64,000 bases of DNA from Butyriboletus loyo (GCA_038093515.1 JBBPSI010000002.1:1-64000), one strand, 5' to 3'; numbered from the stretch's first letter, positions 1 to 10,441 are shown. Made by a program: numbers and translations. Notes: generated by a model from the sequence alone, not told the origin.

Positions 1-360
1 CAGGGACTACTCGGAGAACTGCTCAGCCAAAGGGATTTGGGGGTCCCTAAGTCGCACTTCGCAAATCAGGCTCAACCCTGACGCAGACTAACAACTCCAA
101 AGGGAGCATCTGAGAATGAATTTTACAGGTGCTACTCCAAGACACAAAGACTGCTCTTCCGAGAAGCTCCCCTAAAGGTGTGGGGGTGAAACGAAATTGA
201 AAACTGGCAAATGCCTAGTAACAATCCTTAACCCTGGATTCCAGGTATGGTTTCCTAAGCGGAAAAGCTGCCCCTTCAAGTGGTAGCATACTGGTATGTG
301 CAAAGAAACGAAACTATCCCTGCCCTGGGAACCGGGTGTGTATCAGAAGCTTTAACCAAG
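1..360 (-). mobile_element. Internal region of an LTR retrotransposon, cut by the window edge
   Basis: This stretch lies directly inside the LTR at 361-854 when read on the minus strand, so it should be the leader after the 5' LTR of an element running leftward out of the window. No long open frame or gag/pol motif is visible in the 360 bases present. The minus-strand bases next to the LTR end (about 335-360) are where a tRNA primer-binding site would be expected, but I cannot match them to a tRNA. The direction is inferred only from which side of the LTR this sequence lies on. Confidence 0.45.
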
Positions 361-854
361 TGTTATGACAACGAAGTTATCAAGGCACACGGGGTTCCGC
401 AACTGTTGCAGTACTACACAAGTACTGGCGATGGTAATGAGGAATAGCTTAGACCTTAATCTCTCAACTGTTGCCAGCGAATAGACAAGTGGTTAAAGCT
501 AGGGAATCCTAGCCGCAACCACGAGCCCTTTTATATTACAAGGGAATGCGCACAGACCAAGCAGTGCGTGAGACTAGTTACTATACAAGTATATACAAAG
601 GGAGTCACAGGTCGACGATGATGGGAAATAGAAGTCGACGGCGATCAAAAAGAAGAGAAGCAAACAGAGATTAAATACATGAGGCGTGATGTCATAGAGT
701 CTGGGCCAGTCTGGACCATGACGTCATATGCTTAGTCAGCCTGTGGTCACATGTATAATCCCACGATCACATGCGCTAAGTCACATGACCTTTGAAAGAG
801 AAATATGACGAAGTCCAAATGCAAAAGATGGTTATAAGAGATACAATTATAACA
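361..854 (-). repeat. LTR, minus orientation (left arm of inverted LTR pair)
   Basis: Read on the minus strand the segment begins TGTTATAAT and ends GTCATAACA, giving the TG...CA ends and matching short terminal inverted repeats (TGTTAT/ATAACA) expected of an LTR; length about 494 bp. Most of it is repeated in inverted orientation at 1125 to about 1612, sharing the blocks around CATATGACGTCAT, CTTCTCTTCTTTTTGATC, GGTCTGTGCGCAT and CACTTGTCTATTCGCTGGCA. The copies have clearly diverged, so neither insertion is very recent. Confidence 0.7.
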
Positions 855-1124
855 CCAACAAATTTTCAAGAGGCACAACAAACACAAATAATATTATCCT
901 TATTTAGCAAAGAATTCCTGCAGGTCCATTTGTTTGGTGGATGGCACATTTCCTGCTGAGAAAACCCTCCTCCACTACTGTGGGAGTCAGGGATTCCTCA
1001 CCCTCCTATGGTGGATGGTGATATTCACACATTATAACTACTGATCCCTAATTCAGCCTACTGTATTTACTAGTAGTGGGGAAAAGAAAGGACTGATTCA
1101 TAGCACTTGTCTTGAAAACAAAAG
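855..1124. other. Spacer between inverted LTR copies, no gene seen
   Basis: AT-rich sequence with no open frame of note. A purine-rich tract (gaaaacaaaag) sits immediately before the right LTR at 1125, resembling a polypurine tract, which would fit a 3' LTR of a plus-strand element whose body is otherwise missing. Confidence 0.4.
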
Positions 1125-1612
1125 TGTTATAATCATAACATTTATTCATACACTTTCATTTTGGACTTAGTCGTTTTGCTTCAACTTTCACTTTCAAAGG
1201 TCACGTGACATAGCGCACGTGATCGTGGGAACTTACATGTGATCTCATGCTGACTAAGCATATGATGTCATGGCCTAGACCAGGCCTAGACTCTATGACG
1301 TCACGACACATGTATTTAATCTCCGTTTACTTCTCTTCTTTTTGATCCCCACACCTCGTGTGGTTAATCACCGTTGCACTTCTCTTCTTTAGTCTAGCCA
1401 TGTATAGTAGTTCATCACACGCACAGCATGGTCTGTGCGCATCTCTGTATAATATATAACATCTGGTTAGACTAGGATTCCCTAGTTTTAACCACTTGTC
1501 TATTCGCTGGCAACAGTTGAGGATTAAGTTGAAGCTCCAGTCTTATACCTGCCAGGTACTTGTGTATACCTGCAACTGTAGTGGACCGCTTGTGGCTTGG
1601 TATTCGTGCTAG
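1125..1612 (+). repeat. LTR copy, plus orientation (right arm, 3' end degraded)
   Basis: Starts TGTTATAATC at 1125 and matches the left LTR in reverse orientation through about 1612. It contains the same CRE-like TGACGTCA-type motifs and the TCACGTGA-like palindromes as the left copy. The far end no longer shows a clean ATAACA terminus, so the right boundary is approximate. No coding sequence is associated with it here; it may be a solo LTR or a truncated remnant. Confidence 0.65.
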
Positions 1613-2083
1613 CATTCGACTGCACGTTGCCTTCGCAACAAAAAGAGCCATCAGTTCAAATCTCACAATTTTATACTAGTAATTCTTAAATTTCAATAAC
1701 TTTAATTTAATGAATAAATATCTTAATTATTAACCTAAGTTCATATAACTATTTCATAATGCATACAGTTGGGAGATGAAAAACCTTAGGCCCTGTCTGT
1801 TACGCTGATAGCGCACAATAACTAGCAGCGAGCACTTGACTAGGGGCTCGAGCCTAATAAGGAAATGGCCGACTCGCGTGAACGACGCTATCGGGTGTCT
1901 TGCAAAGCAAGTGTCGGCGAGATCTTGTGTGGTGGCGACCAGACGAGATCGAGCAGGCTCTTATCGGCTTTATCGGCAAGAGATGGGTATATTGCTAGAT
2001 TACTATGCACTTGGTAGATGCGTAGAATTAGCTAGAGAACTCGTACTACTCTAAGTGCGAGTATATATACTAATGTCCATCGT
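1613..2083. other. No gene seen; possible further LTR fragment
   Basis: AT-rich up to about 1790, then a more GC-rich block starting TGTTACGCTG at 1798. The TGTTA start and the GCACAGACC motif just downstream recall the LTR family above, but I cannot define an end. Small open frames here have no recognisable features. Confidence 0.3.
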
Positions 2084-2252
2084 GCACAGACCGAGCTGTG
2101 CGTGGCAGCGAAGGGCAAAGGGCTATGAGTCCGTCCGAGTCATAGCGGCGAAAGGGGAAGCGGCAAAGTGCCGGTAACGAGGGAGCGAAGCTCCGAGTAA
2201 GATGGCGACATCGTCAGCGAATGAGAAGAGCTGAAGGCGAAGTGACGATGTC
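2084..2252. repeat. Cluster of five short perfect stem-loops
   Basis: Five consecutive short inverted repeats are visible: GCACAG/CTGTGC at 2084-2101, CTATGA/TCATAG at 2123-2145, CGGC/GCCG at 2161-2173, GGAGC/GCTCC with a GAA loop at 2182-2194, and GACATCGTC/GACGATGTC at 2207-2215 with 2244-2252. The first resembles the GCACAGACC segment inside the LTRs at 361-854 and 1125-1612. Probably part of a retroelement leader or LTR; the function is unknown. Confidence 0.5.
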
Positions 2253-2511
2253 CATGAGGCGAGCCCCACAGGGCGAAGGGTGCGCGAACGGCGGAGCCCT
2301 TGGATACGGGTCTCGACGCGAAGGTACTGACACGTCGTAATCTAGTCACGTGCTAGTCACGTGATGAACCAAATGTCATTGGATAAGAAACAAGGGACGC
2401 GACAGCTCAGCTGTGGGTCCGGCCCGACGGGGCGAGAAGACAGGGGCTATCTCAGTGCAATGGCACAGAGACTCGCAGGAGCAACCGGGGAAGTGGATAA
2501 CGTCCACTAGG

Positions 2512-2571
2512 CACACACACACACCAACCACAAAAACACACCAAAAAACACCAAAACCAAAAAAAAACAAA
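2512..2571. repeat. Low-complexity A/C-rich tract
   Basis: A CA-dinucleotide run grades into A-rich sequence with scattered C (cacacacacacaccaacc through a run of nine A). It directly abuts the left arm of the inverted repeat at 2572. The apparent small reading frames through it on both strands are compositional artefacts. Confidence 0.85.
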
Positions 2572-2728
2572 ATGTCATGTGAGCATACACTGGGTCACAT
2601 GCCTACACAACACAGCCAGGTCTCAGTCCTGACCAATCATGGCCCGCTGGTAAACAGCATGCACAATGTTTGGATTGGTCACAGCTATGTTGCATAGGCA
2701 TGTGACCTGGTGTATGCTCACATGACAT
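2572..2728. mobile_element. MITE-like element with 34-bp terminal inverted repeats
   Basis: The arms at 2572-2605 and 2695-2728 are reverse complements over 34 bp with two mismatches and flank an 89-bp interior with no coding capacity. A second, inner inverted match (GACCAATCA / TTGGATTGGTC) extends the potential hairpin. A size of 157 bp, long terminal inverted repeats and no ORF are what is expected of a miniature inverted-repeat transposable element. I do not see a clear target-site duplication, so the class is an inference. Confidence 0.6.
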
Positions 2729-2805
2729 CACATGACCTGTTGAGATTCTAATCACATGATTGCACATGATCTCAGAGTGATCATGTGATCTGCTTACATC
2801 ACTAT

Positions 2806-2864
2806 TCTACCCAAGGAACAACTAGCCTACCTGAGGAACAACTTGCCTACCTGAGATAAGCAAG
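2806..2864. repeat. Imperfect 20-bp tandem repeat, about 2.9 copies
   Basis: The unit cctacctgaggaacaactag occurs at about 2806-2825 (with cctacccaagg), 2826-2845 and, in part, 2846-2864. It sits in the transposon-rich left end just after the MITE-like element. No function is suggested. Confidence 0.6.
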
Positions 2865-3011
2865 CCAGACTGGACAGGGCCTTAGTAAGTTTATGCATTA
2901 GGAGAAATGCATTAGTATATCTATCACGATTTGTGACATTTGTGACAATCACATATGTAACACACTAGTAACTATATAGTCTGAGTTAGGCTGAATATGC
3001 CACCCTTCTAA

Positions 3012-3886
3012 TCAAACGGCTACAAGTGCTAGCGCTTCTGCTGGCTCTTCGCGAGAAATGTCGCGTGGCGTTGCAACCAAAAGTTGTTTATGATGTACCA
3101 GCTCATAGGAGATTTCAGGAACTACAAACCCACCAGGATAACCTATTGCAGATATTAACCAGAAGACAAGGACCTCCAGAATCGTCGGCATATGAGAGTC
3201 AAACGAATAGACAGGGGACGCAAATGAAGCAGTCCAACCTTGGGCCACATGTTGGCAAGGGACAGTCAATTAGCTTTCTGAAAACACTCACCAGCGGAGA
3301 AAACGCCAAAAACCCAATGTGTGTAGGTGCTGACAATGAACCACGGACAATCTCTACAGATGCAGGTATCCCATATCTTTCCGACTGGTCAGTACTATCC
3401 TGTCGACACATTGAGATAGGCAAGAACCTTGCTCCAGAGCCATTCCTTGCCGTGAGGAGTATTCTTTACTTTATCTCCCAACGGGTATAATGAGGTGGGA
3501 TCAGGAAACTGAGACCTGTTAGTTCCTCCGAAAACCCCCCGAGCCGGGCGGCTACGCACCGACTGCCCTCGAACAAATTCTTGTAGATCCTTTGCGGATA
3601 GCACCCAAGGTGGCATCATGAACAGACATAATGCATGCTGCGAAAATATCGTTTTTCCATGGTCACTTTTGACGTGTGACCACGTCAAGGTCTTCAAACA
3701 GGGCCCCTCCTCACAGGGAAGAAATTTCCACGAGTTTGAATCCGCATACAAGAGACTCAAAACGCGGCGAATGGTTTCCAGGGGAAACATGTCAACCCAG
3801 ACAAACACCCTTTTAGCCTTTGTCAGACCGTCAGCATGGGAAAGAAACTGGCCAGACATACCGTTCAATGTCTTCAGCACGTGCAA
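3012..3886 (-). CDS. Agaricomycete-type orphan protein (conserved hypothetical)
   Basis: Three exons fit: 3428-3886, 3292-3376 and 3012-3238, with introns of 51 and 53 bp that carry GT-AG ends; the first has a TACTGAC branch site. The joined frame gives WLWSK|IWDTCICRDCPWFIVSTY, THWVFGVFS and then PTILEVLVFWLISAIG. This arrangement (MPPWVLS, YPLGDKV, WSK, WVFGVFS, ILEVLVFW) matches a family I remember from many agaricomycete genomes, always annotated as hypothetical; no catalytic motif is known to me. The start at 3886 is uncertain and there may be an upstream exon, since sequence near 4044-4265 is also open on this strand. Preservation of frame across both introns argues that the gene is intact despite lying beside transposon debris. 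Function unknown. Confidence 0.6.
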
Positions 3887-6688
3887 GCGGCAAAGGAACT
3901 ATGGAGAAGAATGGTTCGCAAGGAATGGTCAAGCGTTCTCCAGTACGCTCATCTTCGTCATTCACGCCTAATGATTTGCATGGTACGAATTCTTCCACCC
4001 CTGAGTCTGCTTGTTAGCTATGCGCGCGCAGACCTGGGGGTGCTTACGAACAGTCCGAAATTATTTCGCTAAAGAGTGTAGCGTTGATTGTGTGCACAAG
4101 TCTCAACTTGCGGTACCGCTCCGGGCGAACGTTCAACGAGACGTGGGGCGACCCAGTTTCACTACGAGGGGAACGGTAAGCCATGACCGGGAGCCTCGCT
4201 TCCCGTATATAACATCGCAAGTTGTCTGATGCTCTGGACGCCATGTTATTCGAGAATAGTAACAAAGCCAGGGGTTCCCAGAAGATGAGGTAGAATGCAG
4301 AGGCCGAAAACTAATTATGAGGTACAGATTTTAGCATTCGTTCAAATACAACTGGCCGCCCATGACCTGACAACGTTTCCATAGAAACCTGACGCAAGCT
4401 TTCCAGTCGATGAGCATCGAGAAAACCGGCACTAGAGACAACACGAACCAAAAAGGTTCAGGGTTACCAAATTTAAAACAAAGCCGTCACCTTATAATGT
4501 ACATAAACCACGAAAAGAGACGAAAAGATGTTTCTTCAGATCAAAATTGGTGTTTGAAGTATTGGCAGCAGCAGGCTCTCTAAATTTCCAACTCTGACGA
4601 ACAAACCCCAGGTTGCTGGTGGGTCCGTTGTTGGCTATTCCAGATATCTGAATTGACTATTGCTTGACTAACCAAAGATGGAAATTCCCGGATGTCAGTT
4701 GTAACTTGTAACTTTCGTCCAACTAACGTCTCGGACTCTCCCCGCTGCTTCATTCAAACAACCACTTTCCAGCGTATCTTATGCTCTTTATTACGTCCTC
4801 ACTACTCAGCACTAATTGGGTTTTGAGCTTCCCGTTGATTGATGTCGGTTGCAGAACATGTCAACCATGTCCACAGTTCCAGATGACGAAAGTTGTGCTG
4901 AACAATTTACAGTTCCATGGCATAGTCACACCGAACACTATTCATACACTTGGGTCAAGGAAATACATGCTTCCGACACGTGATATTGATGCACCTAGGC
5001 TCTGTATGAGAGCTCAACGCATCCCAGCCGGTTCAACGTCGTTCAAATAACAAATTTCCATTATGTGTAAGATTATGGCGTATGTCTGTACTAACTAGCT
5101 GGGCAACGGCGAGCGCCAGCGCGGCCGCGATATGCTTGAACGTTGACAACCACCTTCACGATCTCATCGCTCCCACCGGGACCGGGCCGCCCATTTGGCA
5201 ACTACAACAGACAGTGGGACTAATACGGATCGGGTTTTTGACGGGCAACGCCATCAATCTAATACAAGACTGGGATTTGCATCCTTGGGCTTAGGTTAGC
5301 AAACTCTCGCTCAGGTCGCTGTGAGAACACATCCTCACCAACGGGATGCGCATGTCTTCTGCTGAAGAGACAGTTATGCCTCAGGCAGTCCTGTACTCGT
5401 GTCGACATGGATACAAAATGTCCACAAGGGGTGTGGTAGCGACCGTCAATTATCTGGAACGGAATGATAGTTATTAGCCGTGATTCTGAACGAGCGGAGC
5501 GCGTACATTATGACACATTTTAAGAAGTAAAAGTTTGGTTTGAGGGAGCCTCGGTGAGCTAACACAAGCTCAAGGGTGGTTATAAGTTGTCTCTAGTAAG
5601 TGTACTTTCGTCATGGTCGATGGATTTTATGTGGATGCCACAGTTGTGTCACAAATGCGCACGGAAACCTCGTTTTCTACGGTCGCCGGTCACATTGGCA
5701 AACCAGGCGAGGCGAAGCAGATAGATCGCAGAATTGGGTCAGAACACAAATAAATAATATGCTGCACGAACCATCGTACAGCCCCTTCCCGGTCATCTAC
5801 AGTACTGGATGCGTGGCAAATTTAAAATGTACGGAGCTCGTTTTTGACGGGGAGCGAAAGTACTCTCGATCGATATACACCATCACATCACCATACGCTT
5901 TCATCTCGCGTTTTTTTTTCTCGGCGGATTAATGAGATGAGATTGGGCCATTCTTGTCCTTTCATGAGGTGCAAGATAATTTATCTCCGATGCCATGAAG
6001 CGGTGCATCGCAGGTAAAGAACACTATTCATCAATTCATCGTGGTGAACACGAGGTGTAGAGGGTGCGAGGGAACACCATCAGGTGAGAAAATCGAGCCA
6101 TTCGTCTTTGCTAGCTGTCAATGCCGTAGATGGAATCGTCCAAGTTAGCCACACGATAGCTTATCGTGCACGCACTGGAACTTCGCTGGCTTGACAAGAT
6201 CTTAAACTGTTGACCATCAGTAATTAAATTACAATAATAACACGAGGCCAATCAAAAATTGGACAACGATCACCCCGATCAGTCAAGCGTCGCCTGAAAG
6301 CATCTTCACAAGGGTCTTCGGCTCTTGGTCAATCGTCGCAGACAAACCGCACAGGTCGCTGCGCCCCCAAGCATTTCACACCCTAATATGGTCTCGCCGC
6401 ATTCCTGAGGTCTTGTAATTTAGCGGCGGCAGGAACTGTATCACCAAAGGGTAGCCGTGCACGGTGAAGGAGTCGTGAGATTGATCGAATTTGTTCTAGT
6501 GTACCACACACGAACGCTTGCGGCGCAGTTGATCCGTGTTATGAGATTCGGCATGAAGTTCCACACGCGCGATAAATTAGGCGGGGAAGGTCGAAGGTAA
6601 CGAGAAGCGACTAGTGCTAACCGGTGACCATCAACAGGGTAACCCAGAATCATGTAGCATACAGTTTTGAAAGTATGGATGACTTCAC
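3887..6688. other. 2.8-kb stretch without a supportable gene
   Basis: Only short open frames are present (for example 4781-5050, 5082-5294 and 5600-5932, plus) and none shows splice continuity, domain-like patterns or low-complexity features of a real protein. The composition is mixed, with no large repeat that I can recognise internally. It could hold upstream exons or UTR of the orphan gene at 3012-3886, a non-coding transcript, or degraded transposon sequence. Confidence 0.5.
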
Positions 6689-7298
6689 TCAGCCACCCCG
6701 CCGACGTATCGTACTGACCAGTTGCACCTTTTTCCTGACCTACGGGAATGTGTGTAGTCAGCACACGTGGACAAAAAGCCAGGAGGTCTGTACGTGCCGC
6801 ATCGGCAAACCGTTTTCTCCACCTCTCGCTGCGAAGACGTGCCCTTTTGTCACCCTTCTTTTCGTGCCGAACAGTCAGCGCGATCTCTTTGGCTACATGG
6901 TTTCTCCGTAGGCGCAGGTTGAGTTGTTGAAAGGCATTATGCAAATCCCCGTTTCGAACAGCGAGTCGTCTGCCTGTGACAAACGTTCGGCATTAAGCAA
7001 TAGAGGTGTCGACGGACATACCTGTCCAGGTGTCCGGAGGTGGAGGGAGCTTCAGGTTATTGCTTTTGTCGGCCCAGATATCGACAGGTAACTTGTTCCC
7101 TGGCAGCGATCCTTTGAAATCCAGTGCTTTGCCTAACATGTCCTGCACGTCGAAACCACCCGCGTTCGGTGACGTCGGGGAGAACCTGGAAGTGTATCGA
7201 GCACCGCTCAAAATTGTTGCAGGGCTCGACACTGCACGACCGCCGGACAGTGAAGGAACAATATATCGTAGAGCAAGCTGACGCATCCAGGACATCAT
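6689..7298 (-). CDS. MRP21: Mitochondrial small-subunit ribosomal protein bS21m
   Basis: Component of the mitochondrial ribosome small subunit. Exon 1 (7022-7298) encodes a basic N-terminal presequence (MSWMRQLALRYIVPSLSGGR) and the fungal linker ending LKLPPPPDTWTG; exon 2 (6798-6973) gives the bS21 core RRLAVRNGDLHNAFQQLN and a basic stretch ending RLRSERWRKRFADA; exon 3 (6689-6739) closes with VRKKVQLVSTIRRRGG. The 48-bp first intron is ordinary. The second (6740-6797) keeps the family frame only if it uses a GC donor; a GT four bases further in would shift the frame. I chose the start at the ATG just before the presequence; an upstream in-frame ATG at 7463 would overlap the divergent GIR2 gene. 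Identification rests on the remembered bS21m C-terminal pattern. Confidence 0.82.
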
Positions 7299-7400
7299 CC
7301 CGTCGTCGTGCCAATAGGGTTGAGTGTAGCTGAAAATGCTCAGACCAAATGTAGTAATACTGACTTCGGAACAAATTGGTCGGATATCGGATGAGCTATT
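7299..7400. promoter_or_regulatory. Divergent promoter between bS21m and GIR2
   Basis: Only 102 bp separate the start codons of the two genes, which are transcribed away from each other. No clear TATA box is visible. A shared bidirectional promoter is inferred from the spacing alone. Confidence 0.45.
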
Positions 7401-8448
7401 ATGTCTTCCGTCCTGCAGGAGGAGTTCGAGGTTGTGAAGTCCTTCATGTATCCGCCCCATCATTGCTCATTGAAAACCAGGTTCTTGAGGCCATATACCC
7501 CTCAGAGCTATCAAGTTTGTGTCCGATAATTTTCTCGTACAGTTCGTTTGTTCAACACTCATGTCAAGTCATATCGGACAGACAGATCGAGATCGATGTC
7601 GAACCAGACGTTGTTGTAGATGGCGCAGAACCCTGTGAGACGCCTTATCGAATCACCCGTTCACAACCAAGTTTATATTAGGGTGTGGAAGAAAGTCAAG
7701 CTGAAATTAACGGTTGATTATACCGATGACTACCCCGATTCTCTGCCCGAACTACAGCTGGAAGCTGTTGACGGAGAAATAAATGAATCGGAGAGTAAGG
7801 CACTTTTGAAGGGTCTTTTGGATGTGGTATGTCGTGGCTTTCGTTCCAAAGACTAGATATTTGAGTACGCTGCAGGGCGAAGAGAACAAGGGCATGGCGA
7901 TGACGTTCACATTGGTTTCGCATCTCAGGGAAAAACTATCGAGTTTGGTGGAAAATCGTGTAAAGGCACGCATGGCAGAGGAACGCGAAAGGGAGCGTCT
8001 GGCAATTGAAGTGAGGTCTCACTTGAACTTCATAGCCCAGGAATGTTGATGGTCCGTGATAACAGGCGGAGGAGGCACGCACTCGAGGAACCCCGGTCAC
8101 AATTGCTTCTTTCAGGGCCTGGAAGGCCAACTTTGACAAGGAAATGTCACAGAGAAAAACACGGGATGAAGAAGAGAAGTTACGTGCCATCACTCCCAAA
8201 GAAAGGGAGGAGGTCAAGAAAATCGGAACTCGCTTGACTGGTTCGCAATCTTTCACCACCTCCTTGCCCTCTAATGAGCGTTGTTAACAGGTCGCCAACT
8301 GTTTGAAAGAAACAGGAACCTCGAGCACGAAGATGACAGTCTCATGGAGGAAGGGACTGTCTCCGTTGACTTTAGTCAATACGACCGCACCCAGGTGGTT
8401 AAAGAAGACGACGAGGAAGACCGTGTGCACTTTAGCGACAGTGATTAA
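7401..8448 (+). CDS. GIR2: RWD-domain protein GIR2/RWDD1 homologue
   Basis: Cytoplasmic protein of the Gcn1/DRG-binding RWD family; in yeast Gir2 binds Gcn1 and the GTPase Rbg2. Seven exons fit: 7401-7430, 7481-7514, 7569-7634, 7672-7826, 7876-8010, 8066-8240 and 8291-8448. The N-terminal RWD domain starts MSSVLQEEFEVLEAIYPSEL and contains the DYTDDYPDSLPEL signature (YPxxxP-type motif), followed by a charged helix rich in RERERE, then the DFRP-type half: GTPVTIASFRAWKANFD, the TPKEREEVKK segment and GRQLFERNRNLEHEDDS, ending in an acidic tail VHFSDSD. Domain order and length match human RWDD1. The fourth exon depends on a short 37-bp intron at 7635-7671; the rest is well supported. Confidence 0.85.
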
Positions 8449-8526
8449 GAAGTATTTTTTTCACTATGACATGTGCACAAGGGGATCATATGTGTTGTAT
8501 CCATAGTCTAGCTTCTAAATCGAAAT

Positions 8527-10230
8527 CTACAGGCCTGCTAACATGCCAGCTTTCGCCTCGGTACCGATGATAATGAGCTCCTCACCAACAACCTTGCAGC
8601 CTAGTCTCTCTGATCCTACCTCTGTCAAGAGTCCATCTACCTCCCGAAGCTTCTTAGTGTTCTGTCTATCTCGGCAAATATCTTCTGCCGTGGCACGCAG
8701 CCATTCGATCACTGGAGCACGTACCCACCGCCTCACCTGACCCCAGCTATCATCCGACTCAAACCATCCGAGGTGGCCGCCATGAGGAGTTAGAACCATG
8801 ACTACCCAATCGTTAACTTTTGCTTCCACTGGAACTTCTTGAACAACTGGGTCATCTGCAGCATTGATTGAGAGGAAGGGTATCCGTATGTGCCCAAGCA
8901 CCTTGTGACTGGAGGCATATTCGTAATATTCCAATGCAGATGCAAAAGGCCAAGGAGGCGAAGGACCGCCTCCGATCCTGGTAAAGACCTGATCGAACGT
9001 CTCAATGGTGGGCCAACTCAAGGCAGATGCTAGAGTCGCAGCTTCAGCTATAGCGAGTTTAGGATCATGGGTAAGAGAGGGAGTGTGCTTCCTGAGGATA
9101 TTCACGAGATTTTGGCCCATTCCCCTGGAGTAGACGTGGTGTCCAATGTATGTCGAGTCAAGCCTGATCATGGCTGAGCGGACGCCGGATCAAGAATCAA
9201 GACAAATACTTACTTCCGGACATTCGCTGCCAGATCCCACGGCTGCGTGACGAAGCGGGTGAATTTCACTTCCCTAAAACTAGAAGATGCAACCTACACA
9301 TGCCAGGACACATGCCGACTGAAGGCGGCAATGCTCCCCTTCCTCGGCAATGTAACGTGTCATCACATTTGCTCCGAGGGAAAAGGAGAGTCCGAGTAGG
9401 GGAGCACCCGGGAATCTGTTGGATATATAGAACACGGCCTGACGTAGATCATCCGTAACTCCCGCAGAGTAAAGCTGGGGACTCGTGATGGGCACACCTG
9501 CACCTACAAGTGCTCAAATTCATTAGCACGCATCTTGATAGTGAGTCACGATACCACGCACATCCGCGGAAATTAACAACCACCGCACGATAACCAAGTC
9601 CGCCTTGCGAGACCGCTCGACAAGCGGGTGCCAGCATAGCTCTCACGTAGGATTCATACGAGCCTTGAAGAATCTCAACGGACGGATTACGCACGCGACT
9701 AAAAAGATTATACCTCCAGTCAGTCCATGCATGACGACGATAATTGGCGTGTCAGGCAGCATGTCGCTGTCATCCACTGGGGTAAAGTCGAGTCCTCTAA
9801 GCAATATAACTATCAAACGTGCACGGTATTATCGCGGTTGGAGACTAACAGTGTTCCGCCATCCTTTAAACGGATAAACGTCCTAAACCATGACCTGAGA
9901 GGTGAACTGGATGTAGGTGATTGTTCTTACCTCTTGTAATTCACCTTGTCTCTCTGTGAGAAATCGCCGAAGACGCAGTAGAGGGTCTGCATGTGGCCAC
10001 TGATGGAAAATTAGGTTTATTTTGGAATCAAACGTCACCGTACGAGACCTCGGGAGCCACCAAGCGGGCTGAAACTTGGAATGGAGACTGGGACATCTTT
10101 TCTGCACGAATTCTTGAAGGGAGATGAACTCCTTTCCCAGTAAACCTTGGGTCTGAATGAGAGCGGGAGCAGGAGGATAGCTGACTTGTGGGGTACGATC
10201 CTGGGACCGGAGGTTAAAGAGAAAGCTCAT
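8527..10230 (-). CDS. Alpha/beta hydrolase, YheT/EMB8 family (EHT1/EEB1-like)
   Basis: Member of the fungal family that includes yeast Eht1, Eeb1 and YMR210W, acyltransferases/esterases acting on medium-chain acyl ethyl esters or monoacylglycerols. Eight exons fit: 10049-10230, 9931-9999, 9850-9882, 9714-9796, 9562-9663, 9298-9503, 9214-9242 and 8527-9163. Joined, they give FQPAWWLPSGHMQTLYC, DGGTLGLDFTPVDD, VVMHGLTGGSYESYVR, VVVNFRGCAGVPITS, the nucleophile elbow LLGLSFSLGANVMTRY, PWDLAANVRK and HHVYSRGMGQNL. The triad is visible: Ser in GLSFSLGA, Asp in NAADDPVV and His in TPHGGHLGWF. No signal peptide or membrane segment is obvious. The exact substrate cannot be told from sequence. It is the right length for the family and looks intact. 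Confidence 0.87.
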
Positions 10231-10441
10231 GGTTGTGCGGGAGGACTAGGCTGTGGGTGGATACGAAGCAGTGTTCAGCCAAACAAGGATGTCTCGGATG
10301 GTTTCTTTGGTGAGAAAGACATAGCAAGTACTAGTAGGCGACTCGGAGCTGGTTAGAGTCAGTCGGAGGTCAGTTAGATCCACTACCAGGTCACGACTCG
10401 ACCAGTCACAGTCACCTGCCACGACGAGTTCAACTGCCATC

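Noticed and set aside
335..360. TATCAGAAGC on the plus strand as a copia-type primer-binding site
   Set aside because: It resembles TATCAGAGC, but on the plus strand it is not preceded by an LTR end, so its orientation conflicts with the LTR at 361-854.
2376..2697. Overlapping small open frames on both strands through the A/C-rich tract
   Set aside because: They are produced by low-complexity sequence (Phe/Val-rich on one strand, Thr/Lys-rich on the other), with no splice signals or domain pattern.
3026..3490. Plus-strand open frame of 154 codons
   Set aside because: It is antisense to the spliced minus-strand orphan gene, whose frame is preserved across two introns; the plus frame has no supporting feature.
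6441..6944. Minus-strand open frame as a separate gene
   Set aside because: Its first part is exon 2 of bS21m; the rest is read-through past an intron and beyond the proper stop at 6689.
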